Part shown: one piece after another, positions 1-8,864 of the stretch
Layout of the letters: every line of letters starts with the position of its first letter
How positions within the stretch are numbered: the stretch's first letter is position 1
Assembly: GCA_964633465.1 (NCBI GenBank)
Contig: CAZWGB010000016.1
Span: 1 to 28,847, forward strand
DNA length: 28,847 nucleotides
Direction: 5' to 3'
Source of the DNA: DTSX01 sp964633465
Lineage (GTDB): Bacteria; Pseudomonadota; Gammaproteobacteria; Steroidobacterales; UBA11654
Notes under the pieces: generated by a model
Databases searched by the model: none
Told to the model about the DNA's origin: nothing
Seen by the model: the letters and a program-made list of their open reading frames with translations, nothing else
Program-made: the position numbers and the translations under genes

Positions 1-190
1 CTTTAAAAGTTTCTGCCTTGCTCTTTAAGCCAATTCTTGAAACAATTTCTGAATCGCCATATCGGTTGTCCTTTTCTGAGGTATATAAAAGTGTATTCAT
101 ACCTTTTTCCAAATATCCAAAATTAGTTTGCAGCAATGCTGTTGATTTTCCTGCATTCATGGTTGAATAAATAAAATGTACTCTTGCCAT
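1..190 (-). CDS. tdk: Thymidine kinase, 5' part (runs off left edge)
   Basis: The ATG lies at 188-190 on the minus strand and the frame stays open to the window edge, giving the first 63 residues. They begin MARVHFIYSTMNAGKST, the P-loop signature of type II thymidine kinases (MNAGKST, residues 11-17). The later segment SRIGL is also characteristic of bacterial Tdk. The family phosphorylates thymidine to dTMP with ATP in the cytoplasmic salvage pathway. The gene starts four bases after the lptE stop, so it is probably the downstream member of the ssb-to-lptE transcript. The C-terminal lasso and zinc-binding cysteines lie outside the window, so completeness cannot be judged. Identification by motif and alignment to remembered E. 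coli Tdk is secure. Confidence 0.93.
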   Translation of the reverse strand, partial: MARVHFIYSTMNAGKSTALLQTNFGYLEKGMNTLLYTSEKDNRYGDSEIVSRIGLKSKAETFK

Positions 191-194
191 TTCT

Positions 195-686
195 TTACAG
201 CGTTTGATTAAGTTTCACTAAGATCATTTGAACAATATCTTTTGCCAATGCTTCCTGAATGATACGGCTTTCATTTGATTTTCCCAACAATTGACGTTGA
301 TCAAAAGTGTAATCTTGGTATTTGTTGCTAATCATTGGTTGGATAATGACTTGGTTACCCTTAACCAACGACCACTTAACTAGATAGTAAACTTCATATT
401 CTCTGGGCGTATTTCTTCCAGATACTGACAGAATTCTCTGATTGGATTCATCTCGATGAATGATTAAGACAAAATTTGAACTTTTACTTTCAGTAACGAG
501 CTCAACCCCATGGTTTGCCATTTGTCTCTTTATTGTGCGATAAAAAACAGTGTACGGGTCATTAGTTTGGATATAAAGGGTTTCTAATTTTCCAGTTAAA
601 TTAGCAGTTTTTTGTAACTCAAAGCCACAACCGAGTAGCATCAAAGATGTCAGAATAATCATCAATTTTTTTGATGAATTTATCAC
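195..686 (-). CDS. lptE: LPS-assembly lipoprotein LptE
   Basis: This 163-residue protein has a lipoprotein signal: basic N-terminus (KK at 6-7), hydrophobic stretch, and lipobox LLGC with the acylated cysteine at residue 20. The following CGFELQ resembles the CGFxLR start of mature LptE. LptE plugs the LptD barrel in the outer membrane and helps place lipopolysaccharide on the cell surface. The position directly after leuS is the classic one. The start is GTG at 684-686, overlapping the leuS stop (GTGA); the next in-frame ATG would remove the positive charges of the signal peptide, so GTG is preferred. Sequence conservation in LptE is low, so the call rests on lipobox, size and context. Confidence 0.88.
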   Translation of the reverse strand: MINSSKKLMIILTSLMLLGCGFELQKTANLTGKLETLYIQTNDPYTVFYRTIKRQMANHGVELVTESKSSNFVLIIHRDESNQRILSVSGRNTPREYEVYYLVKWSLVKGNQVIIQPMISNKYQDYTFDQRQLLGKSNESRIIQEALAKDIVQMILVKLNQTL

Positions 687-3142
687 GTCACAATATTTAT
701 TAATTTCCTAGGCACTATGATTGTTTTCTTGATTTTCTGATCAGAAATAAATTTAGCTATTTTCGGCTCATTAAAAGCAAGTTCTTTAAGTGTTTTTTCA
801 TCAGTGTCGGCTGCCACATTCAAACGTGCTCTTAACTTACCGTTAACCTGAATAATGATCTCCAATGTATCATCAACAGTTAGATTCTCGTTAGAAATAG
901 GCCACGACTCATTGACCACGGCATTCTTATGGCCAAGCTCAATCCATAAATGATTACATATATGAGGCACAATTGGGGACAGGAGTAAAACCATTGATTC
1001 CAGAGCCTCGCGAACAACTTTACGATCAAGATCTGTTTCTATTTGAAAACTAGAAACATCATTCGACAATTTCATTATTGCTGCTATGGCTGTGTTAAAA
1101 GTATACCTTCTTCCAATATCATCGCTCACCTTTGCAATGGTTTTATGAGTAATCTTTCTCAGTTCTTTCTGTGAAGCATTGAAGACATCATCCGGATCGA
1201 TAGCTTCTATACCGACAATATCATCAATTCTTATAAGGACAATCTTCCAAAATTTTCGTAAAAAACGATACGCGCCATTTACAGCTGTATCAGACCATTC
1301 CAATGACTGTTCTGGAGGTGCAGCAAACATCATAAACAATCGTACTGTGTCGGCTCCGTAATTATTAATCATCTCCTCTGGATCAATGGTATTGTCCATG
1401 GATTTAGACATCTTTACACCGCCATTCAGTACCATGCCCTGAGTCAGCAGACTCTTAAATGGTTCATCCACATCTACCAAACCCTCATCTCGTAATAATT
1501 TGTGGTAGAACCGGGCATACAGCAAATGAAGAATTGCATGTTCAATGCCTCCAATATATAAATCAACTGGTAACCAATATTTTGCTCTCTCATCAAGCAT
1601 TTTTTCATGATTATCTGGGCAACAAAAGCGAGCATAATACCAAGAAGATTCCATAAAAGTGTCAAATGTATCTGTCTCTCTGTATTGGATTTCATTTGAT
1701 ATTGGATCAATGGACTCGATAAATTCTTTCATGGATTTAATTGGAGACTGTACCCCAGAAAAGGTAACGTTTTCAGGGAGCTCTACCGGTAAATTTTCGT
1801 CAGTTTCAGGGAAAACATCTCCATTTTCATTGGTTAGCATTGGAATTGGAGCGCCCCAATACCTTTGCCTAGAAATCAGCCAGTCGCGCAAACGATAGTT
1901 GGTTACTTTTTTTCCTTTTTCTTGTTTTTCCAACTCTGAACCTATTGCTTCTATTGCTTCCTCAGAATTCATACCATCAAATTTACTTGAATTAATTAAT
2001 ATGCCTGGTTGAGTAAAAGCACTTTCGTCAAAATCGTGTTTTATGCCAGGTTCGCTCGAGATGATCACTGGCTGTATAGGTAATTTGTATTTCTCTGCAA
2101 AATCATAATCCCTTTGATCGTGTGCAGGAACAGACATTGTTGCTCCTGTACCATAGGTCATAAGTATAAAATTAGCAGCCCATATAGGAATTTTGTTGCC
2201 ATTGATTGGGTTAATTGCTTCAAGCCCTAATGGAATGCCGACTTTTTCCATTTTTTCAAGAGCTTCTTCAGAAACCGCCTGAAGTTTTATCTTATCTAAA
2301 AATTCTCTGATCTCCTTGTTGCTCTCTGCCAACGGTTGGATAAGGGGATGTTCAGGCGCCAAAGCCATATAAGTTGTCCCAAATAAAGTATCTGGTCTAG
2401 TTGTATAAACAGTTAACTGTTCAGATGTGCCAACTACTTTAAAATTAATCTCAACTCCTTCTGATTTTCCAATCCAATTTCTTTGCATAATTTTGACAGA
2501 TTCAGGCCAATCCAAATCATCCAAACAAGAAAGAAGCTCCTCACAATAGTCTGTAATCCTCAGAAACCATTGAGGCATTTCACGTCGTTCAATAGAAGCC
2601 CCTGATCTCCATCCTTTCCCATCAATGACTTGCTCATTCGCCAAAACAGTATTTTCTTCGGGATCCCAATTGACAAGTGCCTTATCTCTGTATGCCAAGC
2701 CTTTGGCATACAGCCTTGAAAACATCCACTGCTCCCATCGATAATAACTTGGATCACAAGTAGCAAGTTCTCTGTTCCAATCGTACCCAAAACCAAGGGT
2801 ATGAAATTGCTGCTTCATATATTCAATGTTATCTCTGGTCCACTGAGCTGGAGCCATAGCATTCTTAATCGCAGCTCCTTCTGCAGGCAAGCCAAAAGCA
2901 TCCCAGCCCATCGGTTGTAAGACATTTTTACCCAACATTCTTTGATATCTTGAGATCACATCACCAATTGTATAATTTCGAACATGTCCCATATGCAACT
3001 TTCCACTGGGATAAGGAAACATACACAGACAGTAAAATTTTTCTAAGCTAGAATTTTCATTAACCTCAAAAACACGATGCTCCTTCCAGAATGCTTGTGC
3101 TTCTGACTCAATTTGTTTTGGATTATATGGTCTATCTGACAT
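683..3142 (-). CDS. leuS: Leucyl-tRNA synthetase
   Basis: Class I synthetase of 819 residues that attaches leucine to tRNA-Leu. It shows the HIGH-type motif HMGH at about residues 50-53 and KMSKS at about 577-581. The CP1 editing domain has TTRPDT (about 257-262) and the SVPAHDQRDYDF segment. The anticodon-binding and C-terminal domains follow. I start at the ATG at 3140-3142 (MSDRPYNPKQIE), which matches the family N-terminus; an in-frame TTG eight codons upstream is less likely. E. coli LeuRS is 860 residues; here the roughly 45-residue leucine-specific domain just before KMSKS is missing (GMVL leads almost directly into KMSKS). The CP1 zinc-site cysteines are also absent, as in several other proteobacteria. 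A 66-bp gap separates it from lnt. Confidence 0.97.
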   Translation of the reverse strand: MSDRPYNPKQIESEAQAFWKEHRVFEVNENSSLEKFYCLCMFPYPSGKLHMGHVRNYTIGDVISRYQRMLGKNVLQPMGWDAFGLPAEGAAIKNAMAPAQWTRDNIEYMKQQFHTLGFGYDWNRELATCDPSYYRWEQWMFSRLYAKGLAYRDKALVNWDPEENTVLANEQVIDGKGWRSGASIERREMPQWFLRITDYCEELLSCLDDLDWPESVKIMQRNWIGKSEGVEINFKVVGTSEQLTVYTTRPDTLFGTTYMALAPEHPLIQPLAESNKEIREFLDKIKLQAVSEEALEKMEKVGIPLGLEAINPINGNKIPIWAANFILMTYGTGATMSVPAHDQRDYDFAEKYKLPIQPVIISSEPGIKHDFDESAFTQPGILINSSKFDGMNSEEAIEAIGSELEKQEKGKKVTNYRLRDWLISRQRYWGAPIPMLTNENGDVFPETDENLPVELPENVTFSGVQSPIKSMKEFIESIDPISNEIQYRETDTFDTFMESSWYYARFCCPDNHEKMLDERAKYWLPVDLYIGGIEHAILHLLYARFYHKLLRDEGLVDVDEPFKSLLTQGMVLNGGVKMSKSMDNTIDPEEMINNYGADTVRLFMMFAAPPEQSLEWSDTAVNGAYRFLRKFWKIVLIRIDDIVGIEAIDPDDVFNASQKELRKITHKTIAKVSDDIGRRYTFNTAIAAIMKLSNDVSSFQIETDLDRKVVREALESMVLLLSPIVPHICNHLWIELGHKNAVVNESWPISNENLTVDDTLEIIIQVNGKLRARLNVAADTDEKTLKELAFNEPKIAKFISDQKIKKTIIVPRKLINIVT

Positions 3143-3208
3143 ATTTAATTTTAAACAAAAAAACAAATATCAAGCATACATTGGTATGAAAATTAGTGGA
3201 AATCCTAT

Positions 3209-4696
3209 CTATATCTTTATCTGCTTCTTAATCCATAAATAGCTAAAAAAAAGATTCAGAATCATTAGAATAACAATCAAAGAGTTGCCATATTTTGTGT
3301 AAGGAGTGTTACCAATCATCGGCTCAAACGTACCTGATAATATTGAATACTTAAAAGACTGTGCACGTTCTACAGTACCGTTTGGCTCTATAATGGCTGT
3401 TACACCAGTGTTGGTTGCTCTCAATAAATAACGGCCTGATTCTATTGCTCTCATTATTGACATCTGGAAATGCTGTTCCGAAGCAAAAGATTTACCAAAC
3501 CAAGCATTATTAGTTATGTTCACTAAAAGATTTGCCTCTGGGAAATATCCCAATAACTCTGAGCCAAAAATATCTTCATAACAAATTGATGGGGCAATAA
3601 GAATATTGTTCAATTGTGGCATATCTTGGATAGTATCCCCACGTTGAATATCTCTGTTTGGAAGACCCATGCTCTGGAGCCATGACCTGACAAAATCTGG
3701 AACAGGAAAATACTCACCAAATGGGAGAAGATGTCTTTTGTGATAAACAATATCACTGGAACCAATTGCCATCATGGAGTTTCTGATCTCTCCTGATATT
3801 TTATCAGAGGTAAGAATGCCGAACAGTAACATTTGAATTTGGTTCTCTTTTACAACTTTCTTAAGATCATCAAGATAAGATTCAACGTTGGTCGCAATAC
3901 TAGGAATTGCGACCTCAGGCCAAACCACTAAATCGCTTTTATTAGAGGCTTTTAAACTGCTTTTATACAAATCAAGTGTTTTACTGAATTCGCCAGGCAG
4001 CCATTTCCTTTCTTGTTGGATACCACCCTGAACTAAACTAACAGTAAATTTTTCACCCGTTGATTGAGTCCATGAAAACATTCCTAACAATAGCGACACA
4101 ATAATAATTGTGGTCAGTGCTGCTGCTGCTTTATAGCTCTGTTTTCTCTTGCCTAAATAAATCAAAGCTACTAGGCCTGCACAGATTCCACAAATCCAGC
4201 TAACCATATAAATGCCTCCGATGGGAGCCCAGTTAGAAAGGTATGTGTTGGTTTGACTGTAACCCATGCTGAACCAAGGAAAACCAGATAGAAGCCAGCC
4301 CCTAAACCACTCAATTAAAACCCAAATCGAAGGTGCAACAATCAATAAGGTTAAAGATTGTGACGGGAATTTGGTGTAACTGATACTAATTAAGTAGCCT
4401 GCAAGTGCATAATACAGAGCCATAAAAACAGACAGTATTACAATCAATAGTATTGCCAACCAAATCGGGCCTCCGCTAACCGCATGGATGCTTATGTAAA
4501 GCCAATACAATCCCACAACAAATAAAATTAAGCCAAAACAAAAATAACATTGGACAATAATCTTAGTTGGTTGTGTTAAGCATAGGATGAATAAATATCC
4601 AATTGAAACTACTGCTAAAATCGAAACACCAAAAGGTGCGAAAGCCAAAAGAAATAATACTCCTGCAAAAAAAGACAGTAAGTGATGCCTATTCAA
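3209..4696 (-). CDS. lnt: Apolipoprotein N-acyltransferase
   Basis: This 495-residue inner-membrane enzyme adds the third acyl chain to the N-terminal cysteine of lipoproteins, the last maturation step before Lol sorting. About six hydrophobic segments fill residues 5-210, followed by a periplasmic nitrilase-like domain and a final membrane segment near 470-488. The catalytic triad is visible as E261 (VVWPE), K320 (YHKRHLLPFGE) and C372 (ICYED). The FPWFSMGYSQ and NNAWFGKS segments are also typical. The start is TTG at 4694-4696, overlapping the end of corC by 8 bp; no usable ATG exists before residue 92. Neighbouring lptE encodes a likely substrate. Confidence 0.95.
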   Translation of the reverse strand: MNRHHLLSFFAGVLFLLAFAPFGVSILAVVSIGYLFILCLTQPTKIIVQCYFCFGLILFVVGLYWLYISIHAVSGGPIWLAILLIVILSVFMALYYALAGYLISISYTKFPSQSLTLLIVAPSIWVLIEWFRGWLLSGFPWFSMGYSQTNTYLSNWAPIGGIYMVSWICGICAGLVALIYLGKRKQSYKAAAALTTIIIVSLLLGMFSWTQSTGEKFTVSLVQGGIQQERKWLPGEFSKTLDLYKSSLKASNKSDLVVWPEVAIPSIATNVESYLDDLKKVVKENQIQMLLFGILTSDKISGEIRNSMMAIGSSDIVYHKRHLLPFGEYFPVPDFVRSWLQSMGLPNRDIQRGDTIQDMPQLNNILIAPSICYEDIFGSELLGYFPEANLLVNITNNAWFGKSFASEQHFQMSIMRAIESGRYLLRATNTGVTAIIEPNGTVERAQSFKYSILSGTFEPMIGNTPYTKYGNSLIVILMILNLFFSYLWIKKQIKI

Positions 4697-5498
4697 TTTC
4701 CCTCACTTCTATTAGCTGCAGTCTTCTGTTATCAGATCTAAGGATTTTAAAAGTCAAAGGATTTATCAACAAACTATCTCCTTTTTTTGGGAATTTACCT
4801 AATTTATTAATAATCATTCCTCCAAGCGTGTCGAAGTCTTCATCCAGGTATTGAGTTTCAAAAAACTCATTGAAATCTTCGATCCGGATCAAGGCATCTA
4901 CTTCAAATCGCCCCTTCCCTTTCTCTCGTATCATAGGTAAATCTTCAGCATCAAATTCATCTTCTATATCTCCAACTATCTGCTCCAGTACATCTTCAAT
5001 GGTTAGCAGTCCAGCAATTCTTCCATATTCATCTACAACAATAGCCATATGATTCCGACTCTTTCTAAATTCGTTAAGTAAAATCTTTAGTCTCTTGCTC
5101 TCAGGAATGAAAGTTGCAGGCCTAAGAAAATCTTTTATTTCAAAATCGTTATTATCATTTTGGCTTGAGAATCTCAGCAAATCTTTCGCCAATAAAATGC
5201 CAAGAACTTCATCTTTGTTTTCACCAATTACAGGAAACCTAGAATGACCGGAATTACTAATTTGATGCAAAAGCTCTGTTATGGATGCATCAGTATCCAG
5301 TACTGTCATACTAGAACGAGGTATCATGATGTCCCTAACTTGGAGTTCGGAAACTTCAAAAACACCTCGGATCATCCGAATTTCATCTTGTCCTATCAAT
5401 TCAACCCATCGATCTGAATTCACCAGATCGAAAAAAGATTCCAAATCATTTTCTTTTGGATGAAAGAGAGATTTTAATTTTTTAGTCAAAGAACTCAT
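4689..5498 (-). CDS. corC: CorC/YbeX family CBS-domain protein
   Basis: This 269-residue soluble protein has a short basic N-terminus, a tandem CBS pair (about residues 50-175, including RDIMIPRSSM and EYGRIAGLLTIEDVLEQIVGD), and a C-terminal CorC_HlyC domain (about 190-268). It matches the E. coli YbeX/CorC type, which lacks the membrane DUF21 domain of larger relatives. The family has been linked to magnesium/cobalt efflux. Its constant place beside ybeY and phoH suggests a link with ribosome metabolism, but biochemical function is not settled. It lies 21 bp downstream of ybeY and overlaps lnt by 8 bp, so translational coupling is likely. Confidence 0.94.
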   Translation of the reverse strand: MSSLTKKLKSLFHPKENDLESFFDLVNSDRWVELIGQDEIRMIRGVFEVSELQVRDIMIPRSSMTVLDTDASITELLHQISNSGHSRFPVIGENKDEVLGILLAKDLLRFSSQNDNNDFEIKDFLRPATFIPESKRLKILLNEFRKSRNHMAIVVDEYGRIAGLLTIEDVLEQIVGDIEDEFDAEDLPMIREKGKGRFEVDALIRIEDFNEFFETQYLDEDFDTLGGMIINKLGKFPKKGDSLLINPLTFKILRSDNRRLQLIEVREIE

Positions 5499-5519
5499 TG
5501 TATGAATTATTATTTTAGT

Positions 5520-6026
5520 TCAAAACTGTTGTAGGGGCTGATCCATCTTTTGAAACATAAAGTTTGTTAGAGCTTTATTCTCTAACTCTTGCATAATTTT
5601 TTGATCTTTATCATTTTGGTGGTCAAACCCAAGCAGATGCAAGAAACCATGGACCAACATATGGGCAAAATGTTGATCAAAAGTCTTTTTTTGTTCCATT
5701 GCTTCCTTCTCTACCACTGGGAAACAAATAACAACATCGCCAAGAAAAGGTGGCTGGATGCCTAAACTTTTCTCTTCTTCCAAATTTCCTTCAAACGCTA
5801 GAACATTGGTTGGTAAATTCTCTTTTTTATAATGTTTATTCAAAATTAGAATTTCATCGTAACCAACAATTCTAAGGTTCACTGCAAATGGTAATAGCGA
5901 TTCCTGCATTGAAGCTTTAAGGCTAAAATCTATACATTTCTGAATATCTTCATTGCTTAAAGGGATAGTCTCACCAATTTCAATCTGAGTTTGTACATAT
6001 ACTTTTTGCTGGTCTGAATGATTCAT
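5520..6026 (-). CDS. ybeY: Endoribonuclease YbeY
   Basis: This 168-residue metal-dependent RNase takes part in 16S rRNA 3'-end maturation and ribosome quality control. The zinc-binding signature HGFLHLLGFDH is present, with ligands H126, H130 and H136. The upstream LPTNVLAF and LGDVVIC segments are family hallmarks. Size is slightly above E. coli YbeY (155 residues) because of a longer N-terminus and a short Gln-rich C-terminus. It lies between phoH (24-bp gap) and corC, the arrangement seen in most proteobacteria. Start ATG at 6024-6026. Confidence 0.96.
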   Translation of the reverse strand: MNHSDQQKVYVQTQIEIGETIPLSNEDIQKCIDFSLKASMQESLLPFAVNLRIVGYDEILILNKHYKKENLPTNVLAFEGNLEEEKSLGIQPPFLGDVVICFPVVEKEAMEQKKTFDQHFAHMLVHGFLHLLGFDHQNDKDQKIMQELENKALTNFMFQKMDQPLQQF

Positions 6027-6050
6027 AAGAAATTAAGCCCTACAAGAAAA

Positions 6051-6998
6051 TCATCTTTGATGTTTTTCATATGCCTCAACAATATTTTGAACAATTTTAT
6101 GTCTAACCACATCTGAATAATTAAAATCTATTATACCTATGCCCTCAATACCAGTAAGAACTTCCACAGCATGTTTAAGCCCTGACACTTTTTCTGTTGG
6201 AAGATCTATTTGAGTGATATCACCATTTACCACTGATTTAGAGCCAAATCCCATTCGAGTAAGAAACATTTTCATCTGTTCAATAGTGGTGTTTTGTGCT
6301 TCGTCCAAGATTATAAAACTTTCGTTCAGCGATCGTCCCCTCATAAAAGCAAGTGGTGCCAATTCGATTACTCTTCGCTCAATCAAATGAGTTACCTGAT
6401 CAAAGCCAAGCATCTCATAAAGAGCGTCATACATTGGTCTAAGATAAGGGTCGACTTTTTGGGAAAGGTCACCAGGAAGAAATCCTAGTCTCTCACCCGC
6501 TTCAACAGCTGGTCTAACCAAAATAATCTTACTGACTGCTTGTTTTTGTAGCGATTCAATTGCGGCAGCGACTGCCAAGTAGGTTTTACCAGTCCCTGCT
6601 GGCCCAATGCCAAAACAGAGATCATTCTCCCTAATGCTTTTGATATAAGCAGATTGATTTTTACCCTGGGTTTTTATTGATCGCCTTGGCGTTTTAATAT
6701 CTGGAGTCTGTTCCATATTTATTTGTTCTTGATGATTTCCCATGTATTTTCTTACTAATAGATGAATTTTTTTCTCTGATAAATTTTCATTGGCAGCGCT
6801 AATGTATAAATCCTTAATGATTTTTTCACCTCTAACTAGATTCTCTGTTGATCCAGACAACAAGAAAATATTGCCCCTATTCTTAATCTCTATACCTAGG
6901 GCTTCTTCTATAACCCGTAAGTTTTTATCAAACACTCCCAACAAATTGGCTAGAATCTCATTATCAGTGACATCTATTTGGAATTCTTTTGTTTTCAA
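6051..6998 (-). CDS. ybeZ: PhoH-like ATPase (YbeZ)
   Basis: This 315-residue cytoplasmic P-loop ATPase has Walker A GPAGTGKT at residues 132-139 and Walker B FIILDEAQN at 228-236. The helicase-like VRPAVEAGERLGFLPGD segment and NGDITQIDLP are also present. The N-terminal ~100 residues carry the domain typical of PhoH/YbeZ. The family is thought to act with YbeY in RNA metabolism; a direct activity is not shown by sequence alone. Start is TTG at 6996-6998 with an AAGG element about nine bases upstream. An in-frame stop at 7011-7013 and the lack of another ATG before residue 86 make this start convincing. Confidence 0.95.
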   Translation of the reverse strand: MKTKEFQIDVTDNEILANLLGVFDKNLRVIEEALGIEIKNRGNIFLLSGSTENLVRGEKIIKDLYISAANENLSEKKIHLLVRKYMGNHQEQINMEQTPDIKTPRRSIKTQGKNQSAYIKSIRENDLCFGIGPAGTGKTYLAVAAAIESLQKQAVSKIILVRPAVEAGERLGFLPGDLSQKVDPYLRPMYDALYEMLGFDQVTHLIERRVIELAPLAFMRGRSLNESFIILDEAQNTTIEQMKMFLTRMGFGSKSVVNGDITQIDLPTEKVSGLKHAVEVLTGIEGIGIIDFNYSDVVRHKIVQNIVEAYEKHQR

Positions 6999-7023
6999 GT
7001 TAAACGACCTTCATTAAAAAATA

Positions 7024-8346
7024 TTAATGATACAGCCTACCCCTAAGAGAATTAGGCAAAGCCTCTGTGATGGTTAAATCAATAAATTGGCCTATTAAAT
7101 TTTCAGGTCCATCAAAGTTAACCCAACGATTGTTTTCTGTTCTACCTGCCAATTGCGTCTTTACTTTTTTAGACCTCTTCTCAACCAAAACCCTTTGACT
7201 AGAACCAACCATATTTTTACTGATGTTCATAGCATTGGAGGAGATTTTTACCTGCAATCGTTTCAACCTATCCAGTTTCTCATCATAACTTATTGTGTCT
7301 TGTATAGCCGCCGCAGGCGTCTGTGGCCTTGGACTAAATATAAAACTAAAGGACTGATCAAAACCTATTGTTTCAATCAAAGACAGAGTTTGTTTAAAAT
7401 CATCTTCCGTTTCACCCGGGAAACCAACTATAAAATCTGAAGATATACTAATATTAGGTCGCACTTTTTTAAGATTTTTAATTTTGCGTATATAAACCTC
7501 AACAGTATGCTTTCTTTTCATCAACTTCAGAATACGATTTGATCCACTCTGAACAGGCAAGTGAAGAAAATTAGCCAACTTTGGATTGGCATAAGATTCA
7601 ATTAAATCTTGATTAAATTGAAGCGGATGAGATGTTGTAAAACGGATCCGATCTATATTCTCTATTGTAGTTACTTGGCCAATTAACTGCGATAATTGGA
7701 CTCTCTTACCTTGTGAATTTTTTGCCCGATAAGCATTTACATTTTGCCCCAATAGCGTAACTTCTCTGACACCCTTAGAAACCAAATGATTGATCTCATC
7801 AAGGATTTGTTCCGGAGGTCTACTGACCTCCAATCCTCTTGTGTATGGAACAACACAAAAAGAACAAAATTTACTGCAACCTTCGATAATCGTAACAAAT
7901 GCAGAAGGCTTTATTAGGTTAGTTTTAGGTAAAAGATCAAATTTCTCTATTTTGGGAAAACTAATATCCACCACCGAATGCCTTGATGACATCACTTCAT
8001 CATACATTTTAGGTAAACGGTGCAATGTTTGAGGACCGAAAACCATATCAACATAAGGTGCTCTCTTAACGATTGATTTGCCTTCTTGGCTTGCTACACA
8101 TCCTCCCACACCGATGACAACATTAGGGTTAGTTTCTTTATATGCTTGCCATCTGCCCAGTTGTGAAAAAACTTTTTCTTGTGGCTTTTCCCTTATAGAA
8201 CAGGTATTTAATAGTAATAGACTGGCTTTTGATGGATCGTTGGTGCGTTCCATATTTCTATGGCTACACATCATATCAGCCATTTTATTGGCATCATATT
8301 CATTCATTTGACAGCCAAAAGACTTTATAAAGATCTTTCCAGACAC
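7024..8346 (-). CDS. miaB: tRNA-2-methylthio-N6-dimethylallyladenosine synthase MiaB
   Basis: This 440-residue radical-SAM methylthiotransferase adds the 2-methylthio group to i6A37 of tRNAs reading codons that start with U. The N-terminal UPF0004 domain carries C12 (GCQMNEYD), C49 and C83 for the auxiliary 4Fe-4S cluster. The radical-SAM motif is C157-x3-C161-x2-C164. A TRAM domain occupies the last ~65 residues. The start codon is GTG at 8344-8346, placing GCQMNE ten residues in as in E. coli MiaB; no Shine-Dalgarno match precedes it. It lies 29 bp after ssb and 25 bp before phoH. Confidence 0.97.
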   Translation of the reverse strand: MSGKIFIKSFGCQMNEYDANKMADMMCSHRNMERTNDPSKASLLLLNTCSIREKPQEKVFSQLGRWQAYKETNPNVVIGVGGCVASQEGKSIVKRAPYVDMVFGPQTLHRLPKMYDEVMSSRHSVVDISFPKIEKFDLLPKTNLIKPSAFVTIIEGCSKFCSFCVVPYTRGLEVSRPPEQILDEINHLVSKGVREVTLLGQNVNAYRAKNSQGKRVQLSQLIGQVTTIENIDRIRFTTSHPLQFNQDLIESYANPKLANFLHLPVQSGSNRILKLMKRKHTVEVYIRKIKNLKKVRPNISISSDFIVGFPGETEDDFKQTLSLIETIGFDQSFSFIFSPRPQTPAAAIQDTISYDEKLDRLKRLQVKISSNAMNISKNMVGSSQRVLVEKRSKKVKTQLAGRTENNRWVNFDGPENLIGQFIDLTITEALPNSLRGRLYH

Positions 8347-8375
8347 AAGAATAAATATTGAGTTATTAGTGGCGG

Positions 8376-8807
8376 CTAAAAGGGGATATCATCGTCAAAA
8401 TCATCCGATGCAAATTCAGAATCACTGCGTTTTGGAGCACTAAAATTATCCGAGTTTGATGATGAAGAGATACGTTCACCAAGCATTTGCATCTCATTGG
8501 CAATAATTTCAGTTGTCCAACGGTCATTTCCTTCTTTGTCTTCCCACTTTCTTGTTTGAATTCTACCTTCTACATAAACTTGTGAACCCTTTTTTAGGTA
8601 CTCACTGGCAATTTCTGCTAGGCGCCCAAAAAAAACAACTCTATGCCATTCCGTCTCTTCATTGCTTTCACCAGATTCTTTATTCTTCCATGACCTAGTT
8701 GTTGCAACACTGATATTTGTAACTGCATTTCCATTAGGCATATAACGGGCATCTGGGTCGGCACCCAAATTACCTAATACAATTACCTTGTTTATTCCTC
8801 GTGCCAT
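8376..8807 (-). CDS. ssb: Single-stranded DNA-binding protein
   Basis: This 143-residue protein begins MARGINKVIVLGNLGADP, the standard SSB opening. An OB fold covers residues 1-110, including WHRVVFFGRLAEIA and YVEGRIQTRKW. The acidic C-terminal tip ends DDDIPF, the docking peptide for replication and repair partners. The disordered linker is short, making the protein about 35 residues shorter than E. coli SSB. SSB coats single-stranded DNA during replication, recombination and repair. It is first in the minus-strand operon and divergent from uvrA. An AAGG/AGGA element lies about 7-12 bases before the ATG. Confidence 0.97.
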   Translation of the reverse strand: MARGINKVIVLGNLGADPDARYMPNGNAVTNISVATTRSWKNKESGESNEETEWHRVVFFGRLAEIASEYLKKGSQVYVEGRIQTRKWEDKEGNDRWTTEIIANEMQMLGERISSSSNSDNFSAPKRSDSEFASDDFDDDIPF

Positions 8808-8834
8808 ATTAATTCCTTGCCTTAACTAAAGGTT

Positions 8835-8863
8835 ATTATCAGAGCTCTTATTGTAAACAAAAA
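8835..8863 (-). promoter_or_regulatory. Putative sigma70 promoter for ssb operon
   Basis: On the minus strand, TTTTTG (8858-8863) and GATAAT (8835-8840) are separated by 17 bp, about 28 bases upstream of the ssb ATG. The -10 matches the consensus at five of six positions; the -35 is weak. A dyad abuts the upstream side of the -35. Prediction by eye only. Confidence 0.45.
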
Positions 8864-8864
8864 A

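Noticed and set aside
3143..3166. TTG start extending leuS by eight residues
   Set aside because: The ATG at 3140-3142 matches the LeuRS N-terminus, and the added residues (FFCLKLN) have no family counterpart.
3150..3190. Hairpin CATAC-CAAT-GTATG between lnt and leuS as a terminator or promoter region
   Set aside because: The stem is only five base pairs and the T-rich run is displaced by several bases, so neither a terminator nor a convincing promoter can be claimed.
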